DNA of 64,000 bases from Acidobacteriota bacterium (GCA_003223135.1 QHXX01000022.1:28848-92847); one strand, 5' to 3'. Shown: positions 27,062-35,530, counted from the first letter of the stretch. Made by a program: numbers and translations. Notes: a model not told the origin generated them from the sequence alone.

Positions 27062-27400
27062 TTGAAAGGCGTGGTCGAAGTCGACGACGGCAATTTCGAG
27101 AGCCAGGTGCTCCGCTCGCCTGTTCCGGTCCTGCTGGATTTCTCGGCGGAATGGTGCGGGCCGTGCAAGCGTCTGCAGCCGATCGTCGAGGCGATCGCAG
27201 CCGAATACGCCGACCGTCTCAGAGTGGCTCACCTTGACATCGACAAGGCGCAGGCGACCGCGGTGAAGTACGGCATCATGTCGGTCCCGACCGTTCTCTT
27301 CTTCAAAGGGGGGAAGGTCATGGATCAGCTGCTCGGGTATGTCCCCAGGGACAAGCTGGTCGAGAAGATCGACCCCCTCCTTATGGGAAAGCCCTCCTGA
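27062..27400 (+). CDS. Thioredoxin
   Basis: The 112-residue protein has the WCGPC active site in FSAEWCGPCKRLQP and the cis-Pro in MSVPTVLFFKGG. It is a cytoplasmic disulfide reductase that could also recycle the ArsC-type protein elsewhere in the window. TTG 27062 is favoured by GGAG 7 nt upstream; GTG 27071 is an alternative. The TlpA-like gene follows after 2 bp. Confidence 0.93.
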   Translation: MKGVVEVDDGNFESQVLRSPVPVLLDFSAEWCGPCKRLQPIVEAIAAEYADRLRVAHLDIDKAQATAVKYGIMSVPTVLFFKGGKVMDQLLGYVPRDKLVEKIDPLLMGKPS

Positions 27401-27402
27401 AC

Positions 27403-27993
27403 GTGTCCACGCATCCATCCCGGTTCGCGCGCGTCGTCGTGGGGGGTGCTCTGGCGCTGGCGCTCCTGCCGGCTGGACCCTTGGACGCCCAGAAGATGCC
27501 GACCCTCGAGCCGCTCCCCGGGCGCCGGGTCGGCGACCTGGCGCTCGACTTCACGCTCAAGGATCTGAACAACCAGACGCACCGCCTCAAGGACATGCGC
27601 GGCAAGCAGGTGGTCCACGTCGTCTTCTGGGCGACCTGGTGCGTCCCGTGTCTTCAAGAGATCCCGACACTGCGCGCCGTCCGGGAGAAGTACCACGACC
27701 GCGGCCTGGAGATTCTCGGGATCGTGATCAACCTGAGCCAGACCGTGGACGGCGTGCGGGCCGCGGCGCGGGATCTGAAGCTCAACTACCCGATCCTGTG
27801 GGACGACGGCGGCGAGGTCCAGGACCGCTACGGGGTCTCCTCCATCCCGCAGAATGTCCTCATCGGCAGGGACGGCGTGATCCGCTATACCGGCACCTCT
27901 CTCCCACGCAACTACGAGACCCTCCTCGATTCGCTTCTCAAGGAAGACGGCGCGGCCCGGACCGCCGGCCGATCTCCGGCCGTCGCGCATTGA
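27403..27993 (+). CDS. TlpA/ResA-like periplasmic thioredoxin-fold protein
   Basis: The 196-residue protein starts at GTG 27403 and has a signal peptide (VVVGGALALALLPAGPLDA). After it comes an AhpC/TlpA-type fold with the redox motif CVPC in FWATWCVPCLQEIP and the cis-Pro region SSIPQNVLIGRDG. Such proteins reduce disulfides of exported proteins, often during cytochrome c maturation. It is co-transcribed with the cytoplasmic thioredoxin. Confidence 0.9.
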   Translation: MSTHPSRFARVVVGGALALALLPAGPLDAQKMPTLEPLPGRRVGDLALDFTLKDLNNQTHRLKDMRGKQVVHVVFWATWCVPCLQEIPTLRAVREKYHDRGLEILGIVINLSQTVDGVRAAARDLKLNYPILWDDGGEVQDRYGVSSIPQNVLIGRDGVIRYTGTSLPRNYETLLDSLLKEDGAARTAGRSPAVAH

Positions 27994-28018
27994 CGATGCC
28001 GCGGCCGGAGACTAAGAT
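27990..28018 (+). promoter_or_regulatory. Promoter of hflX placed for leaderless mRNA
   Basis: TTGACG (27990-27995), 17 nt, then TAAGAT (28013-28018). Only 6 nt separate the -10 from GTG 28025, so transcription would start at or next to the start codon. Confidence 0.6.
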
Positions 28019-28024
28019 CGCCGG

Positions 28025-29179
28025 GTGAACCGTCTCGAACGGGCCGTTCTCGTAGGGCTCTGCCGCCATCGCTTCGATCGGGCCCGGGTGGACGAGCATC
28101 TTCAGGAGTTGGGATTGCTCGCCGAGAGCGCCGGAGCCGTCGTGGTGGGCGCCGTGGTGCAGGAACGCGGGTCGGTACATCCGGGGACCCTGGTGCGGCG
28201 GGGCAAGGTGGAGGAGCTCGCGCACCTGGCGCGCGAGCGCCGGGCCGACCTCGCCATCTTCGACCAGGACCTGTCGCCGGCCCAGATCAAGAACCTCGAG
28301 AAGGAGATCGAGGCGAAGATCCTCGACAGATCGGGCCTCATCCTCGACATCTTCGCGCGCCGCGCCCGCACTCGCGAGGCCCGCACGCAGGTCGAGCTGG
28401 CGCAGCTCCGCTACCTCCTTCCACGCCTCACCCGGCAGTGGAGCCACCTGTCGCGGCAGGTCGGCGGAATCGGCCAGAGGGGTGTCGGAGAGACCCAGCT
28501 CGAGATCGATCGCCGCATCATTCGCAAGCGTATCGCTCGCCTGGCGTCCGACCTGAAGGACATCGAGAAGGAGCGTCATGAACGCCGCAAGAAGCGCTCG
28601 GCGGTGCCGCGCGTGGCGCTCATCGGCTACACCAACGCCGGAAAGTCGACGATCATGAACCTGCTCACCGGCGCGATGGCACGCGTGGAGAACCGTTTAT
28701 TCGTCACCCTCGATTCGCTCGTGCGGCGCTGCGAGCGCGGTGGGCGTCCTCCGTTTTTGGTCGTGGACACGGTCGGATTCATCCGCAAGCTGCCGCACCA
28801 CCTGGTGGCCTCCTTCCGCAGCACGCTTGAGGAGGCGGCCGGCGCGGATCTCCTGGTCCACGTCGTCGACTCGTCGTCCGGCGCCCTGGAGGACCAGATG
28901 CGGAGCACGCGCGATACGCTGGACGACTTGGGACACGCCGACGATCCGTGTCTTCTGGCGTTCAACAAGATCGATCAGGCGCCCGAGGGCGTCCTCGAGA
29001 GACTCCGTACCGAACATCCGGAGGCGGTGTTCCTGTCGGCCATCGATCCGAAGCAGGCGGATCTCCTGGAGACGCGCGTGCGCGCGGGGCTGCGCGCCGC
29101 CAGGCCGGCCGACGTGCCGGTGCCGCCGGCCGCGTCGATGCGGGCTGCCTGGGCGCTCGACTCGGGGAGCGGCTCGTGA
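28025..29179 (+). CDS. hflX: GTPase HflX
   Basis: The 384-residue protein is a ribosome-associated GTPase that rescues or splits stalled ribosomes. The N-terminal domain has GTLVRRGKVEELAHLA, the linker has GGIGQRGVGETQLEIDRR, and the G domain has GYTNAGKST (G1), DTVGFIRKLPHHLVASF (G3) and NKID (G4). The switch I stretch reads LFVTLDSLVRR where most HflX have LFATLDPTTRR, a mild divergence. The GTG start has no ribosome site but sits 6 nt after a -10 box. ddl overlaps its stop (GTGA). Confidence 0.95.
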   Translation: MNRLERAVLVGLCRHRFDRARVDEHLQELGLLAESAGAVVVGAVVQERGSVHPGTLVRRGKVEELAHLARERRADLAIFDQDLSPAQIKNLEKEIEAKILDRSGLILDIFARRARTREARTQVELAQLRYLLPRLTRQWSHLSRQVGGIGQRGVGETQLEIDRRIIRKRIARLASDLKDIEKERHERRKKRSAVPRVALIGYTNAGKSTIMNLLTGAMARVENRLFVTLDSLVRRCERGGRPPFLVVDTVGFIRKLPHHLVASFRSTLEEAAGADLLVHVVDSSSGALEDQMRSTRDTLDDLGHADDPCLLAFNKIDQAPEGVLERLRTEHPEAVFLSAIDPKQADLLETRVRAGLRAARPADVPVPPAASMRAAWALDSGSGS

Positions 29180-30384
29180 AGCGGCCGAGGAAGGAACGCT
29201 CCAGTCGGCCCGGCTCGTCGCGCGGGCGCATGCGCGTGGGGGTGATCTTCGGCGGCCGCTCGGTCGAGCACGAAGTTTCGCTGGTTTCGGCTCGGGCCAT
29301 CATGCAGGCGCTCGATAAGGAGCGTTACGAGGTCGTTCCGATAGGCATCACCCGGCAAGGCCGCTGGGTCCTGGGCGACACGCACTGCGCCCTGCCTCCC
29401 GATCCGTCCGTGCGCGGCCTCGTGCGCCTGCAGAATGGCGGACGAGGAGCCGGGCCCGCTTCGCTCGACCGGGCGGGCCTGAAGATCGCGCTTGCGGGCG
29501 GGCGGCGGGCGCGCCGACCGTCGCCCCTGGGACGGCTCGACGTGATCTTCCCGGTCGTGCACGGCATGGGTGGCGAGGAGGGCACGCTGCAGGGTCTCCT
29601 GGAACTGGCCGACATCCCGTACGTCGGTGCGGGTGTCCTGGGCTCGGCGCTCGGCATGGACAAGGCGATGATGAAAGTCGTCTTCCGCGACGCCGGTCTG
29701 CCAATCGTCGACCACAGGGTCATCCGGCGGCGCGATCTCGAGAGCGGACGCGACCGATTCGTGCAGGCGGTCGAGAAAGGCCTCGGCTATCCCTGTTTCG
29801 TGAAGCCGGCGAACGGCGGCAGCAGCGTCGGCGTCAGCAAGGCGAAAGGCCGCCGTCAGATGCTGGAAGCGCTCGACCTGGCAGCGCGCTACGACCGCAA
29901 GATCATCGTGGAACGCGCCATCGACGCGCGCGAGATCGAGTGCAGCGTGCTGGGGAACGACGACCCGGTGGCGTCCGTTCTCGGGGAGATCATCCCGGCG
30001 AACGAGTTCTACGACTACCGAGCCAAATACATCGACGAAAACTCGCGACTGTTGATCCCGGCCCCCCTGACCGAGGAGCAGGCGAGCCGTATCCGCGACC
30101 TGGCGGCCAGGGCGTTTAGAGCGCTCGATCTGTGCGGCATGGCGCGCGCCGACTTCTTCCTCGACCGGACCACCGAGGCCATCTTCATCAACGAGGTGAA
30201 CACCATCCCCGGCTTCACGCCGATCAGCATGTACCCCAAACTCTGGGAGGCGAGCGGTCTGCCGTTCCCGGCGCTCGTCGATCGACTGATCCACCTGGCG
30301 GTCGAGCGGCACGCCGAGAAGAAGAGCCTGATCACCACGTACCGGCCGGCCAAGAACGGTCGCCGCGCCTTGACAAAGGACTGA
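29176..30384 (+). CDS. ddl: D-alanine--D-alanine ligase
   Basis: The 402-residue ATP-grasp enzyme joins two D-alanines for peptidoglycan. It shows VGVIFGGRSVEHEVSLVSA, FPVVHGMGGEEGTLQGLLE, YPCFVKPANGGSSVGVSKA and the metal-binding EVNTIPGFTPISMYPK. GTG 29176 overlaps the hflX stop; an internal ATG at 29230 lies right before the first family block, so the first 18 basic residues may not be translated. The length from the ATG is normal for the family. Confidence 0.95.
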   Translation: MKRPRKERSSRPGSSRGRMRVGVIFGGRSVEHEVSLVSARAIMQALDKERYEVVPIGITRQGRWVLGDTHCALPPDPSVRGLVRLQNGGRGAGPASLDRAGLKIALAGGRRARRPSPLGRLDVIFPVVHGMGGEEGTLQGLLELADIPYVGAGVLGSALGMDKAMMKVVFRDAGLPIVDHRVIRRRDLESGRDRFVQAVEKGLGYPCFVKPANGGSSVGVSKAKGRRQMLEALDLAARYDRKIIVERAIDAREIECSVLGNDDPVASVLGEIIPANEFYDYRAKYIDENSRLLIPAPLTEEQASRIRDLAARAFRALDLCGMARADFFLDRTTEAIFINEVNTIPGFTPISMYPKLWEASGLPFPALVDRLIHLAVERHAEKKSLITTYRPAKNGRRALTKD

Positions 30385-30398
30385 CGGCGTTCTATTTT
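30370..30398 (+). promoter_or_regulatory. Sigma-70-type promoter before the HNH endonuclease gene
   Basis: TTGACA (30370-30375), 17 nt, then TATTTT (30393-30398). It overlaps the 3' end of ddl and would start mRNA near 30405. Confidence 0.65.
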
Positions 30399-30445
30399 TT
30401 GTAGTGCCCCGGGGAGGCTGCCGGCCCCGCGGCACCTTGTCAACC

Positions 30446-31036
30446 ATGCTCGACACCAACGTGCTCGTTCTCAATCGCCTGTTCCAGGCCATCCAGGTCA
30501 CCACGGTCCGCAAGGCATTCTGCCTGCTCTACAAGGGACACGTGCGCGCCGTGGCCTCCGACTACACGACCTACGATTGGGAGGATTGGGTCGACGTTCC
30601 GGCGCAGCCCAACGAAGACTCCATCGTCACGCCGACGCTGCGCATCCGCATCCCGCGCGTGGTCCTGCTCGTGGACTTCGACCGGCTGCCGCGTCACGAG
30701 GTGCGTTTCACGCGGAAGAACATCTTCTACCGGGATCGCAACCGCTGCCAGTATTGCGGCGGGAAATACCAGACGCGCGACCTGAACCTCGATCACGTCG
30801 TGCCGCTCTCCCGCGGTGGCAAGTCCACGTGGGAGAACGTGGTCTGCTGCTGCATCGCGTGCAATTCGAGGAAGGGCGGTCTGCTCCCGGAGGAGGCCGG
30901 CATGCACCTCATCCGGACGGCGGTGAAGCCGCGCTGGCACCCCCTGGTCAAGATTTCTTTCACCACCGGGCAATACGAGGCCTGGAAGAACTTCCTCGAC
31001 ATCGCCTACTGGAACACGGAGCTGCGCGAGACGTAG
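30446..31036 (+). CDS. HNH endonuclease
   Basis: From ATG 30446 the protein has 196 residues. The N-terminal part (VLVLNRLFQAIQVTTVRKAF) is a conserved domain of this HNH group. The nuclease module has CQYCGGKY, LNLDHVVPLSRGG and CCIACNSRKGG, giving the zinc Cys pairs and the catalytic His. Members are widespread single genes with no known phage or toxin link. GTG 30404 in the same frame would lie 5 nt from the -10 box and add 14 residues, but homologous proteins usually begin just before VLVLNR. The biological target is unknown. Confidence 0.88.
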   Translation: MLDTNVLVLNRLFQAIQVTTVRKAFCLLYKGHVRAVASDYTTYDWEDWVDVPAQPNEDSIVTPTLRIRIPRVVLLVDFDRLPRHEVRFTRKNIFYRDRNRCQYCGGKYQTRDLNLDHVVPLSRGGKSTWENVVCCCIACNSRKGGLLPEEAGMHLIRTAVKPRWHPLVKISFTTGQYEAWKNFLDIAYWNTELRET

Positions 31037-31076
31037 TCCCTCGCGCGTTTCACTCCCATCCCGCCGGGCCGTTTCC

Positions 31077-31105
31077 TTGCAATGCCCAGGACCGTGTGTT
31101 AAGTT
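31077..31105 (+). promoter_or_regulatory. Promoter of the rhomboid gene placed for leaderless mRNA
   Basis: TTGCAA (31077-31082), 17 nt, then TAAGTT (31100-31105), with 6 nt to ATG 31112. There is no ribosome site. Confidence 0.55.
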
Positions 31106-31111
31106 CCGGAC

Positions 31112-31822
31112 ATGTCCTACTACCGCACGCAATACAGTCCTCAGATCGGTCTTGGCGGCCGGATCACGCCCGGAGTCAAGGCGCTCCTGATCGTGAACGT
31201 GAGCGTCTTCGCGCTTCAGGTATTGGCGCAGCAGATCGCCGGGAGCGGGGATGTCGAGTTGATCTTCGGTCTGCTGCCGAACCTGGTCATCCACAAGCTC
31301 CAGTTGTGGCGGCTCGTCACTTACATGTTTTTGCACTCCACGAGTTGGCTGAGCCACCTGCTCCTGAACATGCTGATGCTCTGGATGTTCGGCACCGAGG
31401 TCGAGCGAGTTTGGGGCACGCGCGAATTTGTGAAGTATTACTTCGTGTGCGGCATCGGTGCGGCCATCACCACCTGCTTCGTGTTCAAGGACAGCAACAC
31501 CATCGGTGCCTCGGGCGCCATCTTCGGGGTGATGCTCGCCTACGGCCTGATGTATCCCAACCGTCAGATCTTCTTCTGGTTCATCTTCCCGATGCGGGCC
31601 ATCAGCTTCGTCATCCTGTGCACGGGGATCGAGCTCTTCTCGCTGCTGAGCCTGCAGGACGGTGTGGCCCACTTCGCCCACCTGGGGGGGATGCTATTCG
31701 GCTACCTCTACCTGAAGCGCGTCTGGCGCGTGCGACAATTCTGGAGCGAACTCCGCTGGCGGCTGCGGCGGCGCCGCTTCCGCGTCATGCGCTCAGGGGA
31801 CGACCAGTATCCCTTCCATTGA
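31112..31822 (+). CDS. Rhomboid-family intramembrane serine protease
   Basis: The 236-residue membrane protein has six predicted helices. The catalytic Ser is in GASGAIFGVML and the His in HFAHLGGMLFG. The L1-loop region WRLVTYMFLHS and the helix LLLNMLMLWMFGTEVER match bacterial GlpG-like rhomboids. The C-terminus is a basic cytoplasmic tail rich in Arg. It is a single gene, convergent with the minus-strand XRE-TPR operon. Substrates are unknown. Confidence 0.93.
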   Translation: MSYYRTQYSPQIGLGGRITPGVKALLIVNVSVFALQVLAQQIAGSGDVELIFGLLPNLVIHKLQLWRLVTYMFLHSTSWLSHLLLNMLMLWMFGTEVERVWGTREFVKYYFVCGIGAAITTCFVFKDSNTIGASGAIFGVMLAYGLMYPNRQIFFWFIFPMRAISFVILCTGIELFSLLSLQDGVAHFAHLGGMLFGYLYLKRVWRVRQFWSELRWRLRRRRFRVMRSGDDQYPFH

Positions 31823-31875
31823 TCCGGGGCGGGCGCGCGCCCGGGGACCATCTTCCTGCTCGGAGTCCTGCGGGA

Positions 31876-32775
31876 TCAGTTGCAGACGAGAGGCACGTAG
31901 GATGCGGCCGTATCCGCGCCGAACCGATACGTGATCTGCGGAGGCATGTCGACGCGCTGCAGCAGCTGGATGAGGCCGTTGGCGAAGCGGAACACGAGCA
32001 CGCTCTCCAGATCGCGCGCCGGGACGACCAGGATCAGGTGCCGGCAGTCGCCACTCGATCCGACGGCCCAGACGGCAGCCTTGATGCCGGAGACGACGGG
32101 AACGTCGGTCCCGCCCTCGATGGTCATCCCGCCGGCCAGGAGCTGCCTTCCATGCTGGCCCGTGACGGGCGCGTCCACGCCGCCGCGCAACGCCACGTTG
32201 CCGGGCGGACGCGGCGACTCGATGTCGCGGCGCGTGCCCCCCACGTTCAGGAAGCGCGGCGCCGCGAACAACCGTCCGGTGACCAGCTCGAGTGGCGCGT
32301 ACAGGTATTTGTCGGTCCGCGCGGCATAAAAAAGGTAGGAACCGGTCATGTCGGTCCCGATGCGCGGCAGGTCGTCGTCGCCGACGCCAAAGGTCAGGTA
32401 ATGAAAATTGGTCCAGTTGCCGCCCGCGAAGCGCGCGTAAGCGATCTTTCTATAAAGTCCGTCCGATCGGCTCCAGACCAGGACGGCCGATCCGGTCGCA
32501 TCCAGCGCGAGGAAAGGCGCGGAGTCGCGTGTGGCATCCATCGTGGGCGGGACGACGCCCGTGCGGGCGCCGTAGGCGTCCGTGAAAGTGTAGTTGATCC
32601 TCCACGACTCCTCACCGGAGAGGGTGGGACGGAGCTGCTCCGAGACCTCGAGCGAAGACCCGTCGGGCAGACTGAGGCAGCGTGGGGAAGCCAGCGCAGG
32701 CAGGCCTGAGGCGGCGAGCCAAACGAGGGCCGTCACGGCCATCCCCGTCGCAGTCCTTCTGCCCACGTCTCGCAC
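31876..32775 (-). CDS. Secreted protein of unknown function
   Basis: The 299-residue protein starts at GTG 32775, with AGGAGGG 4 nt upstream and 8 bp after the TPR gene. It has a signal peptide (MAVTALVWLAASGLPALAS). The rest is rich in short beta-strand-like segments (TFGVGDDDLPRIGTDMTG, FLALDATGSAVLVWSRSD), as in beta-propeller or sialidase-like folds, but I recognise no family. Three Cys are spaced far apart, the last near the C-terminus (YVPLVCN). It is the last gene of the XRE-TPR operon, so it may be the regulated output. Confidence 0.65.
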   Translation of the reverse strand: MRDVGRRTATGMAVTALVWLAASGLPALASPRCLSLPDGSSLEVSEQLRPTLSGEESWRINYTFTDAYGARTGVVPPTMDATRDSAPFLALDATGSAVLVWSRSDGLYRKIAYARFAGGNWTNFHYLTFGVGDDDLPRIGTDMTGSYLFYAARTDKYLYAPLELVTGRLFAAPRFLNVGGTRRDIESPRPPGNVALRGGVDAPVTGQHGRQLLAGGMTIEGGTDVPVVSGIKAAVWAVGSSGDCRHLILVVPARDLESVLVFRFANGLIQLLQRVDMPPQITYRFGADTAASYVPLVCN

Positions 32776-32783
32776 GCGCCCTC

Positions 32784-33695
32784 CTAGAAGGGGTTCTTCA
32801 GGTTGATGATATTGCTCACGTCGAAGGTCCGGAGGAACTGCTTCAGCACCGGCAGGTGGGGATAGAGCTCCTGCAGCCTGTCGAAGTAGAAGTCGCTTCG
32901 CTCCTCGTTCTCCATCAATAGGTTGACTTCGCCGAGCAAGTAGTAGCAGTTCTTCAGGATGTCCTTGTAGTCCTTCTCCGTGGCGATCGCCAGCGCCTTC
33001 TCGCCATGCTCCTCCGCACGCTTCAGCTCCTTGAGTTGCATGTAGGCGAAACACAGGTCCTGGTAGCACTCCACCAGGCAGCGCGTATTGCCGTTGGCGA
33101 GGGAGATCTGGAGCGCCTCGAGGATGATGGCGATTCCCTGGCGGTAGCGCTTCTTGAGCAGACTGCAGTACCCGAGGTTCTCCTTGATGTAGTCCACCGG
33201 GTACGAGGTCCCGAGGCCGCCTCGCTGGCTGAGAGTCAGGGCGAAGCGATACTCCGCCATGGCGTCGTCCAGGTAACTCATGTTCATGTAAATGTTGGCG
33301 ATCAGATTGTGGCAGGTTGCCTTCCACGTATAGTTGTCTATGGTGTCGCTGGCCCTGAGCGCGCGCTTGGCGTACAGCAGAGCTTTCTGCAGGCGCCCCT
33401 GCCGGCGCAGGGCGCTGGCCAGGTTGGAGGAGGCAATGAAGATGATGTTGGGGTCGGGGCTCTTGAGCAGGATCTCGCGCAGGCCCTTCTCGGCCTCCTG
33501 GATCTGGCCCTGGGAGAGCCGGGCGGTCGAGAGGTTGCACACCGCCCTGTGGATCAGGTGCGGGTCGTTCAACTCGCGGGCGATCTGAAGAGCGGCCTCG
33601 AACTGTTCCGCTGCCAGCCGAAACTCTCCGCGACGCACCTGCAGCGTCCCTTCGGCCGTCAACTCCGAGTAGCGCGCCACGACATCCGGGGGCAT
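32784..33695 (-). CDS. Tetratricopeptide-repeat protein
   Basis: The 303-residue cytoplasmic protein is built of about seven TPR-like helical pairs (GEFRLAAEQFEAALQIARELN, QGQIQEAEKGLREIL, RQGRLQKALLYAKRAL). There is no signal or membrane segment. It follows the XRE gene by 10 bp. An XRE repressor plus a separate TPR protein recalls the domain make-up of Rgg/PlcR-type peptide-sensing regulators, but split in two; a sensing role is only inference. Confidence 0.8.
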   Translation of the reverse strand: MPPDVVARYSELTAEGTLQVRRGEFRLAAEQFEAALQIARELNDPHLIHRAVCNLSTARLSQGQIQEAEKGLREILLKSPDPNIIFIASSNLASALRRQGRLQKALLYAKRALRASDTIDNYTWKATCHNLIANIYMNMSYLDDAMAEYRFALTLSQRGGLGTSYPVDYIKENLGYCSLLKKRYRQGIAIILEALQISLANGNTRCLVECYQDLCFAYMQLKELKRAEEHGEKALAIATEKDYKDILKNCYYLLGEVNLLMENEERSDFYFDRLQELYPHLPVLKQFLRTFDVSNIINLKNPF

Positions 33696-33705
33696 GGAAG
33701 GCTCC

Positions 33706-34083
33706 TCAGTTGTCTTTCTTGACTCTGTCGTCCCTTACTTTTTCTTCGGATTGGAGCTTGAACTGGATGAAGTCCTGGACTTCGTCCTGGGCCCGCGGCG
33801 AGAGCCTCTGGTACTGGCGCAGGAATTCGTACTCGCGGTCGCGCGTGGCGCCCGAAGCCTCCTCATTGAAGAAGTCGGCGATGTTCATCTCGAAGATCGA
33901 AAGGATCTTGAAGAGAGTCTCCAGGCTGACCTTGTATTCTCCGTTCTCCATCCGGCACAGATCGGATTGCTGGATCCCGATGCGGTGCGCCAGGTCCGCC
34001 TGGGTGAGTGCCCGATCCTTGCGGAGCGACCGGATCCTGGACCCCACCAGCAAAGACTGTCTCTTAAATTTTGACGTCATCAT
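33706..34083 (-). CDS. XRE-family helix-turn-helix regulator
   Basis: The 125-residue protein has an N-terminal HTH_3 domain (IRSLRKDRALTQADLAHRIGI, LCRMENGEYKVSLETLFKIL). The C-terminal tail is helical and charged (FLRQYQRLSPRAQDEVQDF). Start ATG 34083 (or the adjacent ATG 34080) gives the standard N-terminus. It heads the XRE-TPR-secreted-protein operon and is divergent from the sigma-factor leader, so it may control both. Self-regulation is likely for this family but not shown. Confidence 0.88.
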   Translation of the reverse strand: MMTSKFKRQSLLVGSRIRSLRKDRALTQADLAHRIGIQQSDLCRMENGEYKVSLETLFKILSIFEMNIADFFNEEASGATRDREYEFLRQYQRLSPRAQDEVQDFIQFKLQSEEKVRDDRVKKDN

Positions 34084-34162
34084 GCGGTATATCCGGGATG
34101 GTTCCCCTGAACTGCCTGAAAAACAAGACACTTGAGTCCGATGTCGGTAAACCAAAAAGTTC

Positions 34163-34191
34163 TTGACACGCTTGTTGCGCCAACATATACT
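34163..34191 (+). promoter_or_regulatory. Strong sigma-70-type promoter upstream of the sigma-factor gene
   Basis: TTGACA (34163-34168), exactly 17 nt, then TATACT (34186-34191). It predicts a start near 34198 and a 275-nt leader before the sigma factor ATG. Confidence 0.75.
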
Positions 34192-34240
34192 TGCGTCGTC
34201 AGCTCACACAGCCACAACCATTCGCCGCGTCAATATCTTG

Positions 34241-34366
34241 ATGAAACCGTCGAGACAAAGCGCGCAGCCGGTTCGCATTCAACCTTCCCAAACGCCTGTC
34301 GACCAGGAAACCAAAATGTCTCTAGACGCTTTCGTCGCCGAAGGGGGTCTGCGTCTGGGCGCCTGA
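34241..34366 (+). CDS. Possible small ORF in the sigma-factor leader
   Basis: A 41-codon frame starts at ATG 34241 and contains an internal ATG (34316) preceded by CAGGAAACC, giving 16 residues (MSLDAFVAEGGLRLGA). The region is AT-richer than its surroundings and lies wholly inside the predicted 5' leader. It could be an upstream ORF coupling translation to sigma-factor expression. No homolog is recognised; it may be non-coding. Confidence 0.3.
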   Translation: MKPSRQSAQPVRIQPSQTPVDQETKMSLDAFVAEGGLRLGA

Positions 34367-34472
34367 GCCCAAAAAAGTTGACCTAAATGTATGGTGTTAC
34401 GAAAACGAAGTCAAGGGAAAAAGAGGTCACCCTGCGCTGCCAGGCAGGGGATCATGGAGAAGGGCGAGCCTG

Positions 34473-35405
34473 ATGGCAAATCGTTCTTTTGAAAGAAGTT
34501 CCTGCGTTTCGAAATACCTTCAGGAGATCAGCGAGTACCCCCTCCTCACGAAGGAAGAAGAACATGAGATCGCCGTGCGCATGGGAGAGGTCGCCGGCAA
34601 GGATGGGTCGTACCACGATCTCGTCAAATCCAACCTGAGCTTCGTCGTCAAGATCGCCAGCGAATATAAGAACATGGGTCTTCCCTTCGAGGACCTGTTG
34701 AACGAGGGGAACATAGGGCTTATCGAAGCCGCCCACCACTTCGATCCTGCGCGGGGAACGAAGTTCATCACCTACGCCATCTGGTGGATCCGCAAATCCA
34801 TTCTGAAGGCCCTGTCGCAGCACGCCGCCATGGTCCGCATCCCCAACTACCAGCTCAAGAAAGTCCGCAACGTGCGCAACACCGAGCGCATGCTGGCAAA
34901 AGAGCTGGGCCGGGAGGCGGACCGGGAGGAGATTTCGAAGGAGCTGCGGGTCACTATCGCCAAGATCGACGAGATCCTGCAGATGAAGATGCGGGAGCTG
35001 TCCCTGGACGAGAAGGTCGGCAAGGACAAGGACACGCCGATCTCGGATTACCTCGTGGATGGGCGGTCGATCAATCCCGAGGACGAGTTGATCAAGAACG
35101 AGAGCCAGGGCGTCATCCGTATGGCGCTCCGCAGCCTGAGCGATCAGGAACAGACGGTAATCATCAACCGCTTCGGGCTGGAAGGCGGTCGCGTGTTCAC
35201 CCTCAAGGAGATCGGCGAAAAGCTTGGGGTGTCGCGCGAGCGCGTACGCCAGATTGAAAACCAGGCGAAGAAGCGCCTGCGCAAGCTGATCGCCCGGCAG
35301 CAGCATCCCGAAAACCAGTTGGCCAGAAGCGCGAGACTGCGGGCCCACGAGGCCGACGCGCTGCCCCCGGTCCGAATCCGTTCCAAGCAGTCGCTGTCGC
35401 ACTGA
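34473..35405 (+). CDS. RNA polymerase sigma factor, sigma-70 family (RpoD/RpoS-like)
   Basis: The 310-residue protein has sigma regions 1.2 (SKYLQEISEYPLLTKEEEHE), 2 (NLSFVVKIASEYKNMGLPFEDLLNEGN; FITYAIWWIRKSI), 3 and 4 (LKEIGEKLGVSRERVRQIE helix-turn-helix). It lacks the long region 1.1 and the non-conserved insert of the housekeeping sigma, so it is a group 2-type factor. The C-terminal 30 residues are an unusual basic extension. The long leader with a small ORF suggests post-transcriptional control. Tandem hairpins, one with a T tail, follow the gene. Confidence 0.9.
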   Translation: MANRSFERSSCVSKYLQEISEYPLLTKEEEHEIAVRMGEVAGKDGSYHDLVKSNLSFVVKIASEYKNMGLPFEDLLNEGNIGLIEAAHHFDPARGTKFITYAIWWIRKSILKALSQHAAMVRIPNYQLKKVRNVRNTERMLAKELGREADREEISKELRVTIAKIDEILQMKMRELSLDEKVGKDKDTPISDYLVDGRSINPEDELIKNESQGVIRMALRSLSDQEQTVIINRFGLEGGRVFTLKEIGEKLGVSRERVRQIENQAKKRLRKLIARQQHPENQLARSARLRAHEADALPPVRIRSKQSLSH

Positions 35406-35412
35406 GCCCCAC

Positions 35413-35492
35413 CGGACCGCCCCAGGCAGGCGGTCCGAGGTAAGCCCTTCGACGAACCCCGCGGCGATCCGAGCGCTGCGGGGTTTCCTTTT
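35413..35492 (+). terminator. Tandem hairpins with rho-independent terminator after the sigma-factor gene
   Basis: The first hairpin is a 9-bp stem (35413-35421 with 35429-35437). The second pairs AACCCCGC (35455-35462) with GCGGGGTT (35478-35485) and is followed by T-rich sequence to 35492, as in an intrinsic terminator. Confidence 0.7.
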
Positions 35493-35520
35493 GAAAAGCC
35501 TGCGAGCGCTGTGCTATTCT
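35491..35520 (+). promoter_or_regulatory. Promoter of the DUF507-selB operon
   Basis: TTGAAA (35491-35496), 18 nt, then TATTCT (35515-35520), only 10 nt before ATG 35531. The leader would be about 4 nt. The -35 box overlaps the T tail of the preceding terminator. Confidence 0.5.
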
Positions 35521-35530
35521 GCCGGCCGAC

